From an uncultured Pelagibacteraceae bacterium (lineage in GTDB: Bacteria; Pseudomonadota; Alphaproteobacteria; Pelagibacterales; Pelagibacteraceae), in contig CACEXM010000003.1 of the NCBI GenBank assembly GCA_902563555.1, positions 1-64,000 on the forward strand: DNA of 64,000 nt. The letters are read 5' to 3'. The notes beneath the pieces are model-generated. The model did no database searches. It had not been told where the DNA came from and worked only from the letters and a program-made list of their open reading frames with translations. How positions within the stretch are numbered: position 1 is the first letter of the stretch; each line of letters starts with the position of its first letter. The translations under genes and the position numbers were made by a program. Positions 8,374 to 17,633 of the stretch are shown here, in pieces.

Positions 8374-10710
8374 ATGAGTAGAGTTTTAAAAAAGATATTT
8401 ATTGGAATTATTGGAATTTCTTTAATTTTATTTATATTTATTATTAGCGTTTTGTGGAATTTCTCAAACAATATTCCTGATTATAAGTTTTTAAAGAATT
8501 ATAAACCACCTGTTTCTAGCAAAGTATATTCAGGAGACGGAGAACTAGTTTCAGATTTTTCAAAGGAAAAAAGAATATTTGTTCCATATAGCTCAATCCC
8601 GCAAAATGTTATTAATGCTTTTTTATCAGCTGAGGATAAAAATTTTTTTTCTCACCCAGGGGTAGATGCAAAGGGTGTTCTAAGAGCAATTTTTAATAAT
8701 ATTAACAATATTATGACATCAAAGAGACTCGAAGGTGCATCAACAATTACTCAACAAGTAGCAAAAAATTTTTTATTAACCAATGAAGTAAGTATAAATA
8801 GAAAAATTAAGGAAGCAATTTTAGCTTTTAGAATTGAAAGAGCACTTTCCAAAGAAAGAATACTTGAATTATATTTAAACCAAATTTATTTAGGAAGCGG
8901 CGCATATGGAGTTGCCGCAGCAAGTTTGGAATACTTCGATAAATCAATTAAAGAATTGAATTATATTGAAGCGGCTATGCTCGCGGCATTACCTAAAGCA
9001 CCAAGCAAATATAACCCTTACCGAAATACTGAATTAGCTAAATTTAGACGAGATTTAGTGTTAAAAAATTTATTTGAGAATAACTTTATTAATTTCACTG
9101 AATATAAAGATTTTAAGTCTCAAAAAATTGAGTTGAATAAACCTAAAAAAGTTTTTTTGGAGGATGCACAATATTATATCGAGGATGTAAGAAAAAAAGT
9201 AATTGAGACACTTTCATATGAAAAAGTGTATAAGCAGGGATTTAACATAAATACACCTATAAACTTAAAGCTTCAAAAAATTGCAACTAAATCTTTAAGA
9301 GAAGGTTTAATTGATTATGACAGAAGAAAAGGCTGGAGAGGACCGATAAATAATAAAAAATTAAATAATAAATGGTCCGAAAATCTCGATGAGTACGAAA
9401 TAGAAAAATCCATAAACTGGAAAATAGCTATAGTGAAAAAAATAGATAAATTTTCTGTAGAGATAGAAACTAGAGATAAAAAAAAAGGTGTAATTAATTA
9501 TAAAGATATAACTTGGACAAAAAAAGAATTCGATAATCTATTTAAAATAGGTGACATCATTTATGTAAAACAAATTTCAAACAAAAATTTTAGTTTGCAG
9601 CAAATTCCGAAAATAAACGGAGGTATTGTAGTGATGGATCCCTTCACAGGTAGAGTTATGGCCATATCTGGAGGTTTTAGTTTTAAAAGTAGTGAGTTTA
9701 ATAGAGCTTCACAAGCGTTAAGGCAACCTGGGTCTGCATTTAAACCTTTTGTTTACGCTCTCGCCTTAGAGAATAATTATACCCCATCATCATTAGTTTT
9801 AGATGCGCCATTAGTTTTAGAGCAAGGCTCAGATTTAAAAATGTGGAAGCCAGAAAATTATGGAAAAAAATTTTACGGACCATCAACTCTAAGGGTTGGA
9901 TTAGAGAAATCTAGAAACTTAATGACAGTTAGAATTGCTCAAAAATTAGGTGTAAAAAATTTGACTAAATTTTCTAAGGATCTTGGTATTTATGATAATC
10001 CAGATGAATTGATATCTATTTCACTTGGTTCTGCAGAAACAACATTATTAAAATTAACTTCTGCTTATTCCGCTTTTATTAATGGAGGTAAATTAGTTAG
10101 TCCTATTTTGATCGATCGTATCCAAGATAGCGAAGGAAATACAATTTTAAATAATGAAAAAAGAAAATGTAGTAACTGTCAAAAGATTTCATTTACAGGA
10201 AGTGAATATCCAAATATTAATAATCCTTATAAGCAAGTTTTTTCATCTCAAACAGCTTATCAAGTTACCTCTTTATTAGAGGGTGTTATTAAAAGAGGAA
10301 CAGGAAAAAAACTAAAAGATTTAAATTTAAATTTAGCAGGTAAGACTGGTACAACTAATGAAAATACAGATACTTGGTTTATTGGTTTCACATCAAATTT
10401 GGTAATTGGAGTTTATGTTGGCATGGATAATCCTCAGCCATTAGGTAAGTTTGAGACGGGCTCAAAAACTGCATTACCGATATTCAAAAAATTTGTTAGA
10501 GAGGCAGTAAAAAAATCTGATGCAAGACCTTTTAAAGTATCCAAAGGAATCACTATGATGGTAATTGATCCTTTAACCGGTCAAAAAGCTAAATTTTCAT
10601 CGACAAAAACAATCTTAGAGGCGTACAAAAGTAAAAATGTTGTTGAGGGTAAAATTTTATACTCAAATAATGATAGATATGGAATTAATAATATATTAAG
10701 ATTTTACTAA
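8374..10710 (+). CDS. mrcA: Penicillin-binding protein 1A (bifunctional peptidoglycan synthase)
   Basis: A 778-residue class A PBP. An N-terminal membrane anchor (about residues 8-29) is followed by a glycosyltransferase-51 domain (AEDKNFFSHPGVD, ASTITQQVAKNFLL, RALSKERILELYLNQIYLG) and a transpeptidase domain with the active-site QPGSAFKPF (SxxK), the SxN-type motif in LEKSRNLMT, and the AGKTGTT box. An OB-like insert lies between them. It polymerises and crosslinks peptidoglycan in the periplasm. Its stop codon TAA shares its last base with the prfB start. Confidence 0.96.
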   Translation: MSRVLKKIFIGIIGISLILFIFIISVLWNFSNNIPDYKFLKNYKPPVSSKVYSGDGELVSDFSKEKRIFVPYSSIPQNVINAFLSAEDKNFFSHPGVDAKGVLRAIFNNINNIMTSKRLEGASTITQQVAKNFLLTNEVSINRKIKEAILAFRIERALSKERILELYLNQIYLGSGAYGVAAASLEYFDKSIKELNYIEAAMLAALPKAPSKYNPYRNTELAKFRRDLVLKNLFENNFINFTEYKDFKSQKIELNKPKKVFLEDAQYYIEDVRKKVIETLSYEKVYKQGFNINTPINLKLQKIATKSLREGLIDYDRRKGWRGPINNKKLNNKWSENLDEYEIEKSINWKIAIVKKIDKFSVEIETRDKKKGVINYKDITWTKKEFDNLFKIGDIIYVKQISNKNFSLQQIPKINGGIVVMDPFTGRVMAISGGFSFKSSEFNRASQALRQPGSAFKPFVYALALENNYTPSSLVLDAPLVLEQGSDLKMWKPENYGKKFYGPSTLRVGLEKSRNLMTVRIAQKLGVKNLTKFSKDLGIYDNPDELISISLGSAETTLLKLTSAYSAFINGGKLVSPILIDRIQDSEGNTILNNEKRKCSNCQKISFTGSEYPNINNPYKQVFSSQTAYQVTSLLEGVIKRGTGKKLKDLNLNLAGKTGTTNENTDTWFIGFTSNLVIGVYVGMDNPQPLGKFETGSKTALPIFKKFVREAVKKSDARPFKVSKGITMMVIDPLTGQKAKFSSTKTILEAYKSKNVVEGKILYSNNDRYGINNILRFY

Positions 10711-11802
10711 TGGATCCTAAATATTTAGATTTTAAAAAAGAGATAGAAAAAATTAATCAAAGAGTTAAGGAGTATCTTTGAAAAAAATGATATTTATTTA
10801 AAATTAGAAAATCATAACAAAAAAATAATTAATGCAGATTTTTGGCAAGATAAGTCAAATTCTCAAAAAATTATAAGCGAAAAAAAATTATATGAGGATT
10901 TGATTCATTCTCATGAAGAGTCTATTAAAAATCTAAAAGATTTTGAGGAATTAAACAATCTTGCTATTGAGGAAGGAAATATAAATATTCAAGATGAGGT
11001 ATTAAAAAATATTAAAGATCTGAGAGAAGTTGTAAAAAAAAATGAGATTAAGTGTTTTTTATCTAATGAAGCTGATTCTTTAAATTGTTATATTGAGATT
11101 CATGCAGGTGCTGGTGGAACTGAAAGTCAAGATTGGGCTGAGATGCTAAGAAGAATGTATTTAAAGTGGTCAGCTCAAAAAAAATTTAAATCAAATTTGA
11201 TTAGTGAGCACAAAGGTGATGAAGCAGGGATTAAATCATCTACTATAAAAATAGAGGGTGAATATTCTTTTGGATGGTTAAAAAAAGAGTCAGGAATTCA
11301 TAGATTAGTGCGCATATCACCATTTGACTCTAGTGCAAGAAGACATACTAGTTTTGCAAGTGTTTGGGTTTATCCGGTGGTTGATGAGAATATTAAAATT
11401 GAAATTATAGATAAAGATTTGAGAATTGATACTTATCGCTCAAGTGGAGCTGGAGGCCAACATGTTAATACCACTGATAGTGCGGTAAGAATCACTCATT
11501 TACCAACAAAAATTGTTGTTCAATGTCAAAATGAGAGATCACAACATAAAAATAAAGAGACCTGTATGAATATGTTAAGAGCAAGGCTTTATGACTTCGA
11601 AATGAAAAAAAAAGAGAAAGAAAGTCAAAATTTTGAATCCTCTAAATCAGAAATTGGTTGGGGCCATCAAATTAGATCTTATATTTTACAACCTTACAGA
11701 CTTGTTAAAGATAATAGATCAAATCACGAAAGTTCAAATCCAGACAAAGTATTAGATGGTGAAATAGATGAATTTCTAGAGCAATCTTTGTATCGAAATT
11801 AA
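10710..11802 (+). CDS. prfB: Peptide chain release factor 2 (programmed +1 frameshift)
   Basis: RF2 terminates translation at UGA and UAA. Frame 1 runs from ATG 10710 for 23 codons to an in-frame TGA at 10779-10781. The upstream AAGGAG, then TAT CTT TGA, is the classical autoregulatory RF2 slippage site. After a +1 shift on CTT, reading resumes with GAA at 10780 and continues to TAA 11800-11802, giving 363 residues, the usual RF2 length. The downstream part has the SPF codon-recognition motif (RISPFDSSARRHTSF) and the catalytic GGQ (SSGAGGQHVN). It overlaps the PBP1A stop by one base and the next gene's start by one base. Translation ignoring the shift would give a falsely truncated protein. 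Confidence 0.97.
10770..10782 (+). promoter_or_regulatory. RF2 programmed frameshift signal
   Basis: An internal Shine-Dalgarno-like AAGGAG sits three bases before CTT TGA. The UGA is read slowly when RF2 is scarce, so the ribosome slips +1 and makes full-length RF2. The base after TGA is A instead of the C usual in E. coli, which may change the efficiency. Confidence 0.93.
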
Positions 11803-13982
11803 TGAAAATAATTTTTAGATCTACATTTATATTTTTAATATTTTTCATTTTTTTTATTGCTTATTTAAGTTTGGTAGGGATAAAAACTGAAAGATTTAAT
11901 GATCAAGTAAAGAATAAGTTAAATACTATAAACAAGTATCTCGATATTGAATTAAATGAAATAAGTATAAAGCTAAATCCAATCAAATTAAAAATTCAAG
12001 CAAAAACTTTAGGATCAAGAATAATAAGTAATAATCAAGTATTAGAAATTGAAAGTATCAAATCTGATATTTCTTTGATTTCACTTTTGAAAGATCAGTT
12101 TATAATTCAAAAACTCGTGATTTCTACAAAATCAATTGAAATTAAAAATTTAGTTTCATTTTCAAAAAATTTTTATAATAGCCCAAAGTTTTCAATTCTT
12201 GAAAAGTTAGTAAAAACAAAAGGATTTCTAATTGCAAATTTAAAGATCGAGTTCGATAAAAATGGAAATGTTAAAGATAATTATAGTGCTAAAGGCTATG
12301 TTAATAATACACAATTAAATTTTCTAGATGACTTTGAAATAGATAAATTAAATTTTGTTTTTAATATCGAAAAAAAAGAATTTAAATTAGAAGATATAAA
12401 GTTTTCGTTAAATGAAATCGACTTTGTTTCAAAAAAAATTGATATCAAAAAAAATGATGAGGAATACTTTGTAAAGGGAGTTTTGAACAACTCGATAGTT
12501 GAACTAAGTAGTAGAAACTTAAAATTATTAAATCTTTTTTCAAATTTAGAACTTAGTAAAATAAGATTTCGCTCTAGCAACAAATTTTCTTTTAATCTTG
12601 GAAAAAGTCTAAAAATTAAAAAGAAATATTTGCAATCAGATTTACAGTTTGAAGAAATTAGATTGCCAAATGATTTTAATCTTAAGGATATTTTTCCTGA
12701 AATAAATGATGAAATTTTAATTAAAAATAACGATGTTAAGATAAAACTTGAAAAAAATAATTGGGAAATTGACGGCGATGGAAAAATTTTATTACAAAAG
12801 AATGAAGACAGAATTTCTTATAAAATTATGACGAAAGATCAATTAATTAGATTTAATGGATCAGTAGAAATAGGCAAAAACCCTTTTATTATAAATTTAT
12901 TAAATTTCCAAAAGAACCAAAATGCTAAAACAAAAATATCATTTAAAGGATTAAAAGATTTAAAAGACAGGTGGTCTTTAGAATATATTAAATTAGTTGA
13001 AAGTGAAAATAAAATTATAGCTAAAAATATAAACCTTAATAATGATTTAAAAATTAGACACCTTGATTTCATTCAGGCAGACTATTTAGATGGGCAAGGT
13101 CAAAAAAATATACTTAATTTATCAAGAGATAAAAAAATTTATACTTTATCAGGTGATATTTTTAATGCAGACAGGTTAATAGAAAACATTTTGATGAGTG
13201 ATGAAGAAAAGATTCTTTCGAATGATAATTTTGAATTAATCTTAAATATTAATAAAGTTCGGTTAGATAATGAATTTAATCTAAAAAATCTATCCGGAAA
13301 TTTAAAGTTTAAAAACCAAAAAGTATTTGAAGCCAACCTCACTGGACATTTCTCTAGTCAAAAAAAAATAAAATTTACAATAAAAACCACCGATAATGAA
13401 TCAATAACAACATTTTTTATAGATTATGCTAAACCTATAGTTAAAAGGTACAAATTCATCAAAGGCTTTGATGGTGGGGTTTTAGATTTTTATAGCACAA
13501 AAAAAGGTGATATTTCTAACTCTACACTTAAAATTTATGACTTTAATTTAAAAGAATTGCCTACTTTAACGAAATTACTTACTTTAGCTTCTCTTCAAGG
13601 TATTGCAGATATTCTATCTGGTGAGGGAATAAGATTTGATGAATTTGAGATGAATTTTCAAAAACAAAATAAATTAATGACTATTAAAGAGGTTTATGCA
13701 ATTGGACCAGCAATCTCTATTTTAATGGATGGATATGTTGAAAAAGATAAATTGATAAGTCTAAGAGGTACCTTAGTTCCAGCTACGACAATAAATAAAG
13801 TAATAGGCTCTATTCCTTTGGTGGGGAAGATATTAGTTGGAAAAAAAACTGGGGAAGGAGTTTTTGGTGTAAGTTTTAAGATTAAAGGTCCTCCAAAAAA
13901 ACTTGAGACAACAGTAAACCCTATAAAAACGTTAACTCCTAGATTTATTACAAGAACTTTAGAGAAAATTAAAAAAAATTAG
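11802..13982 (+). CDS. AsmA/YhdP-like envelope protein
   Basis: A 726-residue protein with an N-terminal membrane anchor (FIFLIFFIFFIAYLSLVGI) and a long beta-rich region of repeated short strands typical of AsmA-like/DUF3971 proteins. The C-terminal end carries the AsmA_2/YhdP signature: ILSGEGIRFDEFEMNF, KEVYAIGPAISILMDGYVE, LRGTLVPATTINKVIGSIPL and GKKTGEGVFGVSFKIKGPP. Such proteins are thought to form periplasm-spanning grooves that move phospholipid to the outer membrane. ATG 11802 overlaps the prfB stop, and its stop overlaps the 3' end of convergent tyrS by 4 bp. The specific role here is inferred. Confidence 0.82.
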   Translation: MKIIFRSTFIFLIFFIFFIAYLSLVGIKTERFNDQVKNKLNTINKYLDIELNEISIKLNPIKLKIQAKTLGSRIISNNQVLEIESIKSDISLISLLKDQFIIQKLVISTKSIEIKNLVSFSKNFYNSPKFSILEKLVKTKGFLIANLKIEFDKNGNVKDNYSAKGYVNNTQLNFLDDFEIDKLNFVFNIEKKEFKLEDIKFSLNEIDFVSKKIDIKKNDEEYFVKGVLNNSIVELSSRNLKLLNLFSNLELSKIRFRSSNKFSFNLGKSLKIKKKYLQSDLQFEEIRLPNDFNLKDIFPEINDEILIKNNDVKIKLEKNNWEIDGDGKILLQKNEDRISYKIMTKDQLIRFNGSVEIGKNPFIINLLNFQKNQNAKTKISFKGLKDLKDRWSLEYIKLVESENKIIAKNINLNNDLKIRHLDFIQADYLDGQGQKNILNLSRDKKIYTLSGDIFNADRLIENILMSDEEKILSNDNFELILNINKVRLDNEFNLKNLSGNLKFKNQKVFEANLTGHFSSQKKIKFTIKTTDNESITTFFIDYAKPIVKRYKFIKGFDGGVLDFYSTKKGDISNSTLKIYDFNLKELPTLTKLLTLASLQGIADILSGEGIRFDEFEMNFQKQNKLMTIKEVYAIGPAISILMDGYVEKDKLISLRGTLVPATTINKVIGSIPLVGKILVGKKTGEGVFGVSFKIKGPPKKLETTVNPIKTLTPRFITRTLEKIKKN

Positions 13983-15208
13983 ATTAATTGAATTCTTATA
14001 TGTCTTTTTTTTCCAATTGATAGTTTAAGGTAATTATCATTAAAAATTTTATCTGTAATTTGAAATTTTTCATTTTCAATAATTTGATTGTTTATTTTGA
14101 CTGCTTTTCCTTTAATCAATCTCCTTACTTCACTTTTAGATTTTTCAAATTTTGCCAAAACAACTAGATCAATAATGTTCATATTTTTATATAATTTTGT
14201 TTTACTCAATCTAATTGATGGAAGACTCGATCCTGAAGAATTATCTGAAAATGTCTCTTTTGCAATTTTCTCAGCTTTTAATGCCTCATTTTTTCCATGA
14301 AGCATCTCAGTTGTTTTATTTGCAAGCAAAATTTTTAACTGATTTATATTTTGGTCATCTAAATTTTCAAATTCTTTACTTTCAATATCGGTGAAAAATT
14401 TTAAGAATTTTTTTACATCTCGATCGTCTGTATTTCGCCAAAATTGCCAATAGTCGTATGATGAAAGAAATTTTTTATCAAGCCAAATTGCACCATCAGC
14501 AGTTTTTCCCATCTTAGCTCCACTGGCTAAAGTAATTAATGGCGTGGTTAAACCAAAAGCCTCTTTATCAGAATGTTTTTTGATTAAATCAACACCATTT
14601 ATAATATTCCCCCATTGGTCTGATCCACCTATTTGCAATAAGCAGTTTTCTTTATTGTTTAATTCTAAAAAATCGTATGCCTGAAGTATCATATAGTTAA
14701 ACTCCATGTAACTTAGTGATTGTTCTCTTTCCAAACGTGTTTTTACACTCTCAAAAGATAACATTTTATTTATAGTGAAATGTTTACCGATTTTTCTTAA
14801 AAAATTGATATAGTTGAGATTTTTTAACCATTTGTAATTATCTAAAAATATTGGTTTTGTTTTTTTGTTTTTTTTATCTAAAAATTTTTCTAATATTTTT
14901 TTAATATTTTTTGAATTTTTTAAAATTTCTTTTTCAGAAAGCAATTTACGAGTTTTATCTTTTCCGGATGGGTCCCCAATTCTTGTGGTGCCTCCTCCTA
15001 ATAACACTATCGGTCTATGGCCGTGCTTTTGAAGAAGTCTTAAACACATTATTTGGAGTAAACTGCCCACGTGAAGACTTTCAGCAGTGCAATCAAAACC
15101 TATATATGCTGATATCTTTTTTTTATCTAATAATTCTGATAGCTCATTTTCATTGGTGCATTGATAAAAAAAACCTCTTTCTTTAAATTCTTTTAAAAAA
15201 TTATTCAT
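13979..15208 (-). CDS. tyrS: Tyrosyl-tRNA synthetase
   Basis: Class I synthetase (409 aa) charging tRNA-Tyr. The N-terminal Rossmann core has AYIGFDCTAESLHVGSLLQI with an HIGH-like HVGS, the tyrosine-binding QAYDF and QIGGSDQWGNI, and a KMSKS-equivalent KMGKT. The C-terminal S4 RNA-binding domain (LAKFEKSKSEVRRLIKGKAV) is complete. Length is normal. The gene is monocistronic and lies 47 bp from the divergent anmK start. Confidence 0.97.
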   Translation of the reverse strand: MNNFLKEFKERGFFYQCTNENELSELLDKKKISAYIGFDCTAESLHVGSLLQIMCLRLLQKHGHRPIVLLGGGTTRIGDPSGKDKTRKLLSEKEILKNSKNIKKILEKFLDKKNKKTKPIFLDNYKWLKNLNYINFLRKIGKHFTINKMLSFESVKTRLEREQSLSYMEFNYMILQAYDFLELNNKENCLLQIGGSDQWGNIINGVDLIKKHSDKEAFGLTTPLITLASGAKMGKTADGAIWLDKKFLSSYDYWQFWRNTDDRDVKKFLKFFTDIESKEFENLDDQNINQLKILLANKTTEMLHGKNEALKAEKIAKETFSDNSSGSSLPSIRLSKTKLYKNMNIIDLVVLAKFEKSKSEVRRLIKGKAVKINNQIIENEKFQITDKIFNDNYLKLSIGKKRHIRIQLI

Positions 15209-15255
15209 AAGCTTATAGTCTTACAATATACAAATTTTTTTAAAAAAAAATAAGA

Positions 15256-16419
15256 ATGGGTAAGATATATACAGCATTAGGATTAATGAGCGGAACTTCA
15301 ATGGATGGGGTGGATGCCTCTGTTATAAAGTCTGATGGTGAGAGGGTATATTCACCCGTATTAGATAGATATTTTGAGTATGGAGACAATATAAGACAAA
15401 AAATAATAAATATTAGGGCAAAAATTATAGTTCCAGATCACTTAATTGAGCATGAAGGTGAAATTAAGGATATTGAAAGAGAAATTACTATTTTTCATGC
15501 CAATGTGGTTAATGAAATTTTAAATAATAATAAAATAGACGTAGATTTACTAGGCTTTCATGGACAAACGATATATCACGATAGTAAAGAAAGAATTTCC
15601 AAACAACTAGGAGATGGAAAACTACTGTCTCAGTTAACAAAAAAAAAGGTTATTTATAATTTTAGACAAAATGATTTAAAAAATGGAGGTCAAGGTGCTC
15701 CGTTAACACCGATTTTTCATAACTTAATTGCAAATAAATATTTAAAAGAAAAATTGGATAAATCTTACTCCATTAATGTATTAAATATTGGAGGAATTTC
15801 AAACATTACACAAACGGTTAAATGGGATGAATTAGATAAAAAAAAGAATTATATAAAAGCATGTGATATAGCTCCAGGAAATTGTTTAATAGATGAGTGG
15901 GTTAGAAAAAAATCAAAAAAGAAATATGATATTGATGGATTACTTGCAGGCATTGGCAAAACGGACGAATTAATTTTAAATCAAGCTTTAGAAAATTTTA
16001 ATATTGATCCACCATATGAGGATTCATTGGATATTAAAGACTTTGATGTATCGTTTGTAAAGGGTTTATCTTTAGAAGATGGAACATCAACTTTAGCAGA
16101 TTTCACGTCATCACAAATTTCAAAAGCTCTCAATTATTTTAAAGACCCAGAGAAAAATACAATATTTTTAGTTTGTGGTGGAGGTAGAAAAAATAAATAT
16201 TTAATGAATTTAATTTCAAAATCAGTTGATATTATTAAAGATTTGAAAAAAACGAATTTCTGCCCTATTGAGGAGCATGGGATCGATGGTGACTTTGTAG
16301 AGTCTCAAGCTTTTGGTTATCTTGCAATTAGGTCATTTTTAAATTTACCTATTTCTTTTCCTAGCACAACTAGATGTAAAAATCCTGTAACTGGAGGAGT
16401 AATGGTTAAGAACTTTTAA
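15256..16419 (+). CDS. anmK: Anhydro-N-acetylmuramic acid kinase
   Basis: A 387-residue ASKHA-fold kinase that hydrolyses the anhydro ring and phosphorylates anhMurNAc, recycling peptidoglycan. Motifs: ALGLMSGTSMDGVDAS at the N-terminus, DLLGFHGQTIYHD, RQNDLKNGGQGAPLTPIFH, VLNIGGISNIT, CDIAPGNCLIDEW, and VCGGGRKNKYLMN. It fits with PBP1A nearby as part of wall metabolism. It overlaps the 3' end of the following minus-strand hydrolase gene by 4 bp. Confidence 0.95.
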   Translation: MGKIYTALGLMSGTSMDGVDASVIKSDGERVYSPVLDRYFEYGDNIRQKIINIRAKIIVPDHLIEHEGEIKDIEREITIFHANVVNEILNNNKIDVDLLGFHGQTIYHDSKERISKQLGDGKLLSQLTKKKVIYNFRQNDLKNGGQGAPLTPIFHNLIANKYLKEKLDKSYSINVLNIGGISNITQTVKWDELDKKKNYIKACDIAPGNCLIDEWVRKKSKKKYDIDGLLAGIGKTDELILNQALENFNIDPPYEDSLDIKDFDVSFVKGLSLEDGTSTLADFTSSQISKALNYFKDPEKNTIFLVCGGGRKNKYLMNLISKSVDIIKDLKKTNFCPIEEHGIDGDFVESQAFGYLAIRSFLNLPISFPSTTRCKNPVTGGVMVKNF

Positions 16420-17072
16420 TATAAAGCTGTTTCTTTTTTAATATACTTATCTAAAATTTTTACAAGGTTTGACTCATTTTTTGAAAAAAAATGATTTGCA
16501 TCTTGAACAGTTTGAAACTCAACTTTAATTCCTTTTTGATCACTTAGTCTTTTATTTAAATCATTTAAGTATTCTGCTGGAACTAATTCATCTTTTTTGC
16601 CGTAAACTATTAATCCAGAGGTAGGACAAGGTGAAAGAAAAGAAAAATCATAAACATTTGGTTGAGGTGATATTGCAATGAATCTATTAATCTCAGGACG
16701 TCTCATTAAGAGTTGCATTGCAATTAATGATCCAAAAGAAAATCCAGAAATCCAACATTGTGAATTATCAAAATTTTCTCTTTCCAACCAATCTAATGCT
16801 GCAGCTGCATCTGCAAGCTCTCCTTGTCCGTTGTCAAATTCTCCATCACTTTTTCCGACACCTCTAAAATTTACTCGGCATACTGAAAAATTATTATCCA
16901 TAAAGGAGTGAAATGTTTCTACAACAACTTTATTGTTCATTGTTCCTCCATACTGAGGATGTGGTTGTAATATTAGAGCTATAGGTGAAGTACTTTTTTT
17001 ACTTTTAAAATATTTAGCCTCGAGTCTTCCAGCTGGACCAGGAATAAAAATTTCTAAAATTTTATTATCCAT
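16416..17072 (-). CDS. Alpha/beta hydrolase (COG2945-like)
   Basis: A 218-residue cytoplasmic alpha/beta-hydrolase with the nucleophile elbow GFSFG (ISGFSFGSLIAMQ), an oxyanion region (LILQPHPQYGGTMNNKVV), an RGVGKSDGEFDNG segment, a candidate acid in GKKDELVPAEY and a catalytic His in ANHFFSKNE. The family includes small esterase or dienelactone-hydrolase-like enzymes of unknown substrate. It is divergent from iscR with a 134-bp promoter gap. The substrate cannot be read from sequence. Confidence 0.85.
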   Translation of the reverse strand: MDNKILEIFIPGPAGRLEAKYFKSKKSTSPIALILQPHPQYGGTMNNKVVVETFHSFMDNNFSVCRVNFRGVGKSDGEFDNGQGELADAAAALDWLERENFDNSQCWISGFSFGSLIAMQLLMRRPEINRFIAISPQPNVYDFSFLSPCPTSGLIVYGKKDELVPAEYLNDLNKRLSDQKGIKVEFQTVQDANHFFSKNESNLVKILDKYIKKETALY

Positions 17073-17154
17073 AATTGTTATTGATAACTATTCTCAAAAA
17101 AAAATTAGACATATCACATGTGCGTGACAAAATGTTATTTTTTTTTGTAGCTAG

Positions 17155-17179
17155 ATACTTGACTAATTTAGTCAGGTTT
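17155..17179 (+). promoter_or_regulatory. IscR type-1 operator overlapping the iscR-suf promoter
   Basis: A 25-bp site fitting the E. coli type-1 IscR consensus at nearly every position, with half-sites ATACTTGACT and AGTCAGG around AATTT. TTGACT (17159-17164) can serve as the -35 box and TATATA (17181-17186) as the -10 box with a 16-bp spacer, so bound IscR would block RNA polymerase. This predicts autoregulation of the entire iscR-suf operon by [2Fe-2S]-IscR. Confidence 0.75.
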
Positions 17180-17206
17180 ATATATATCCCTGGAAAATAA
17201 GGATTT

Positions 17207-17632
17207 ATGAAACTGACATCCAAAGGCAGATATGCGGTAATGGCTTTAGCGGACCTAGCGAGATTTAATAATATTAATCCAGTTTCTCTTAGAGACATAT
17301 CATTAAGACAAGGTATTTCCCTTGATTACTTAGAGCAAATTTTTTCTAAACTAAGGAAAAAAGAAATAGTGCAAAGTGTAAGGGGAAATCAGGGTGGCTA
17401 TGTTTTGAACAAAAAAGCTAATGAAATAAAACTCACTAATATTTTTGATGCAGTTGACGAGAAAGTAAAAACTGTTCAATGTAAAAAAGAGTCAAAAAAA
17501 GGTTGTAACGGCAAACCTATTAAATGTTTAACTCATAATTTGTGGGACGAACTTGAAAACCATATTAATGAATTTTTTGAGAAAAAAAGTTTAGAAGATT
17601 TAATAAAAGAGAATACTGAGAGAAGAGTTTAA
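17207..17632 (+). CDS. iscR: Rrf2-family Fe-S regulator IscR
   Basis: A 141-residue Rrf2 winged-helix repressor: [39 protein letters not shown] (recognition region) and [11 protein letters not shown] (wing). Three cysteines, CKKESKKGC then NGKPIKC, with a nearby LTHNLW His, match the [2Fe-2S] ligands of IscR. The start ATG follows a TAAGGAT Shine-Dalgarno sequence. It heads the suf operon (1 bp between its stop and sufB) and has a type-1 IscR box over its promoter, so it should sense Fe-S status and repress itself and suf. Confidence 0.93.
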   Translation: MKLTSKGRYAVMALADLARFNNINPVSLRDISLRQGISLDYLEQIFSKLRKKEIVQSVRGNQGGYVLNKKANEIKLTNIFDAVDEKVKTVQCKKESKKGCNGKPIKCLTHNLWDELENHINEFFEKKSLEDLIKENTERRV

Positions 17633-17633
17633 A

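Noticed and set aside
10900-11802. RF2 starting at an internal TTG (10900)
   Set aside because: The true gene begins at 10710 and uses a programmed frameshift; the TTG is an internal Leu codon.
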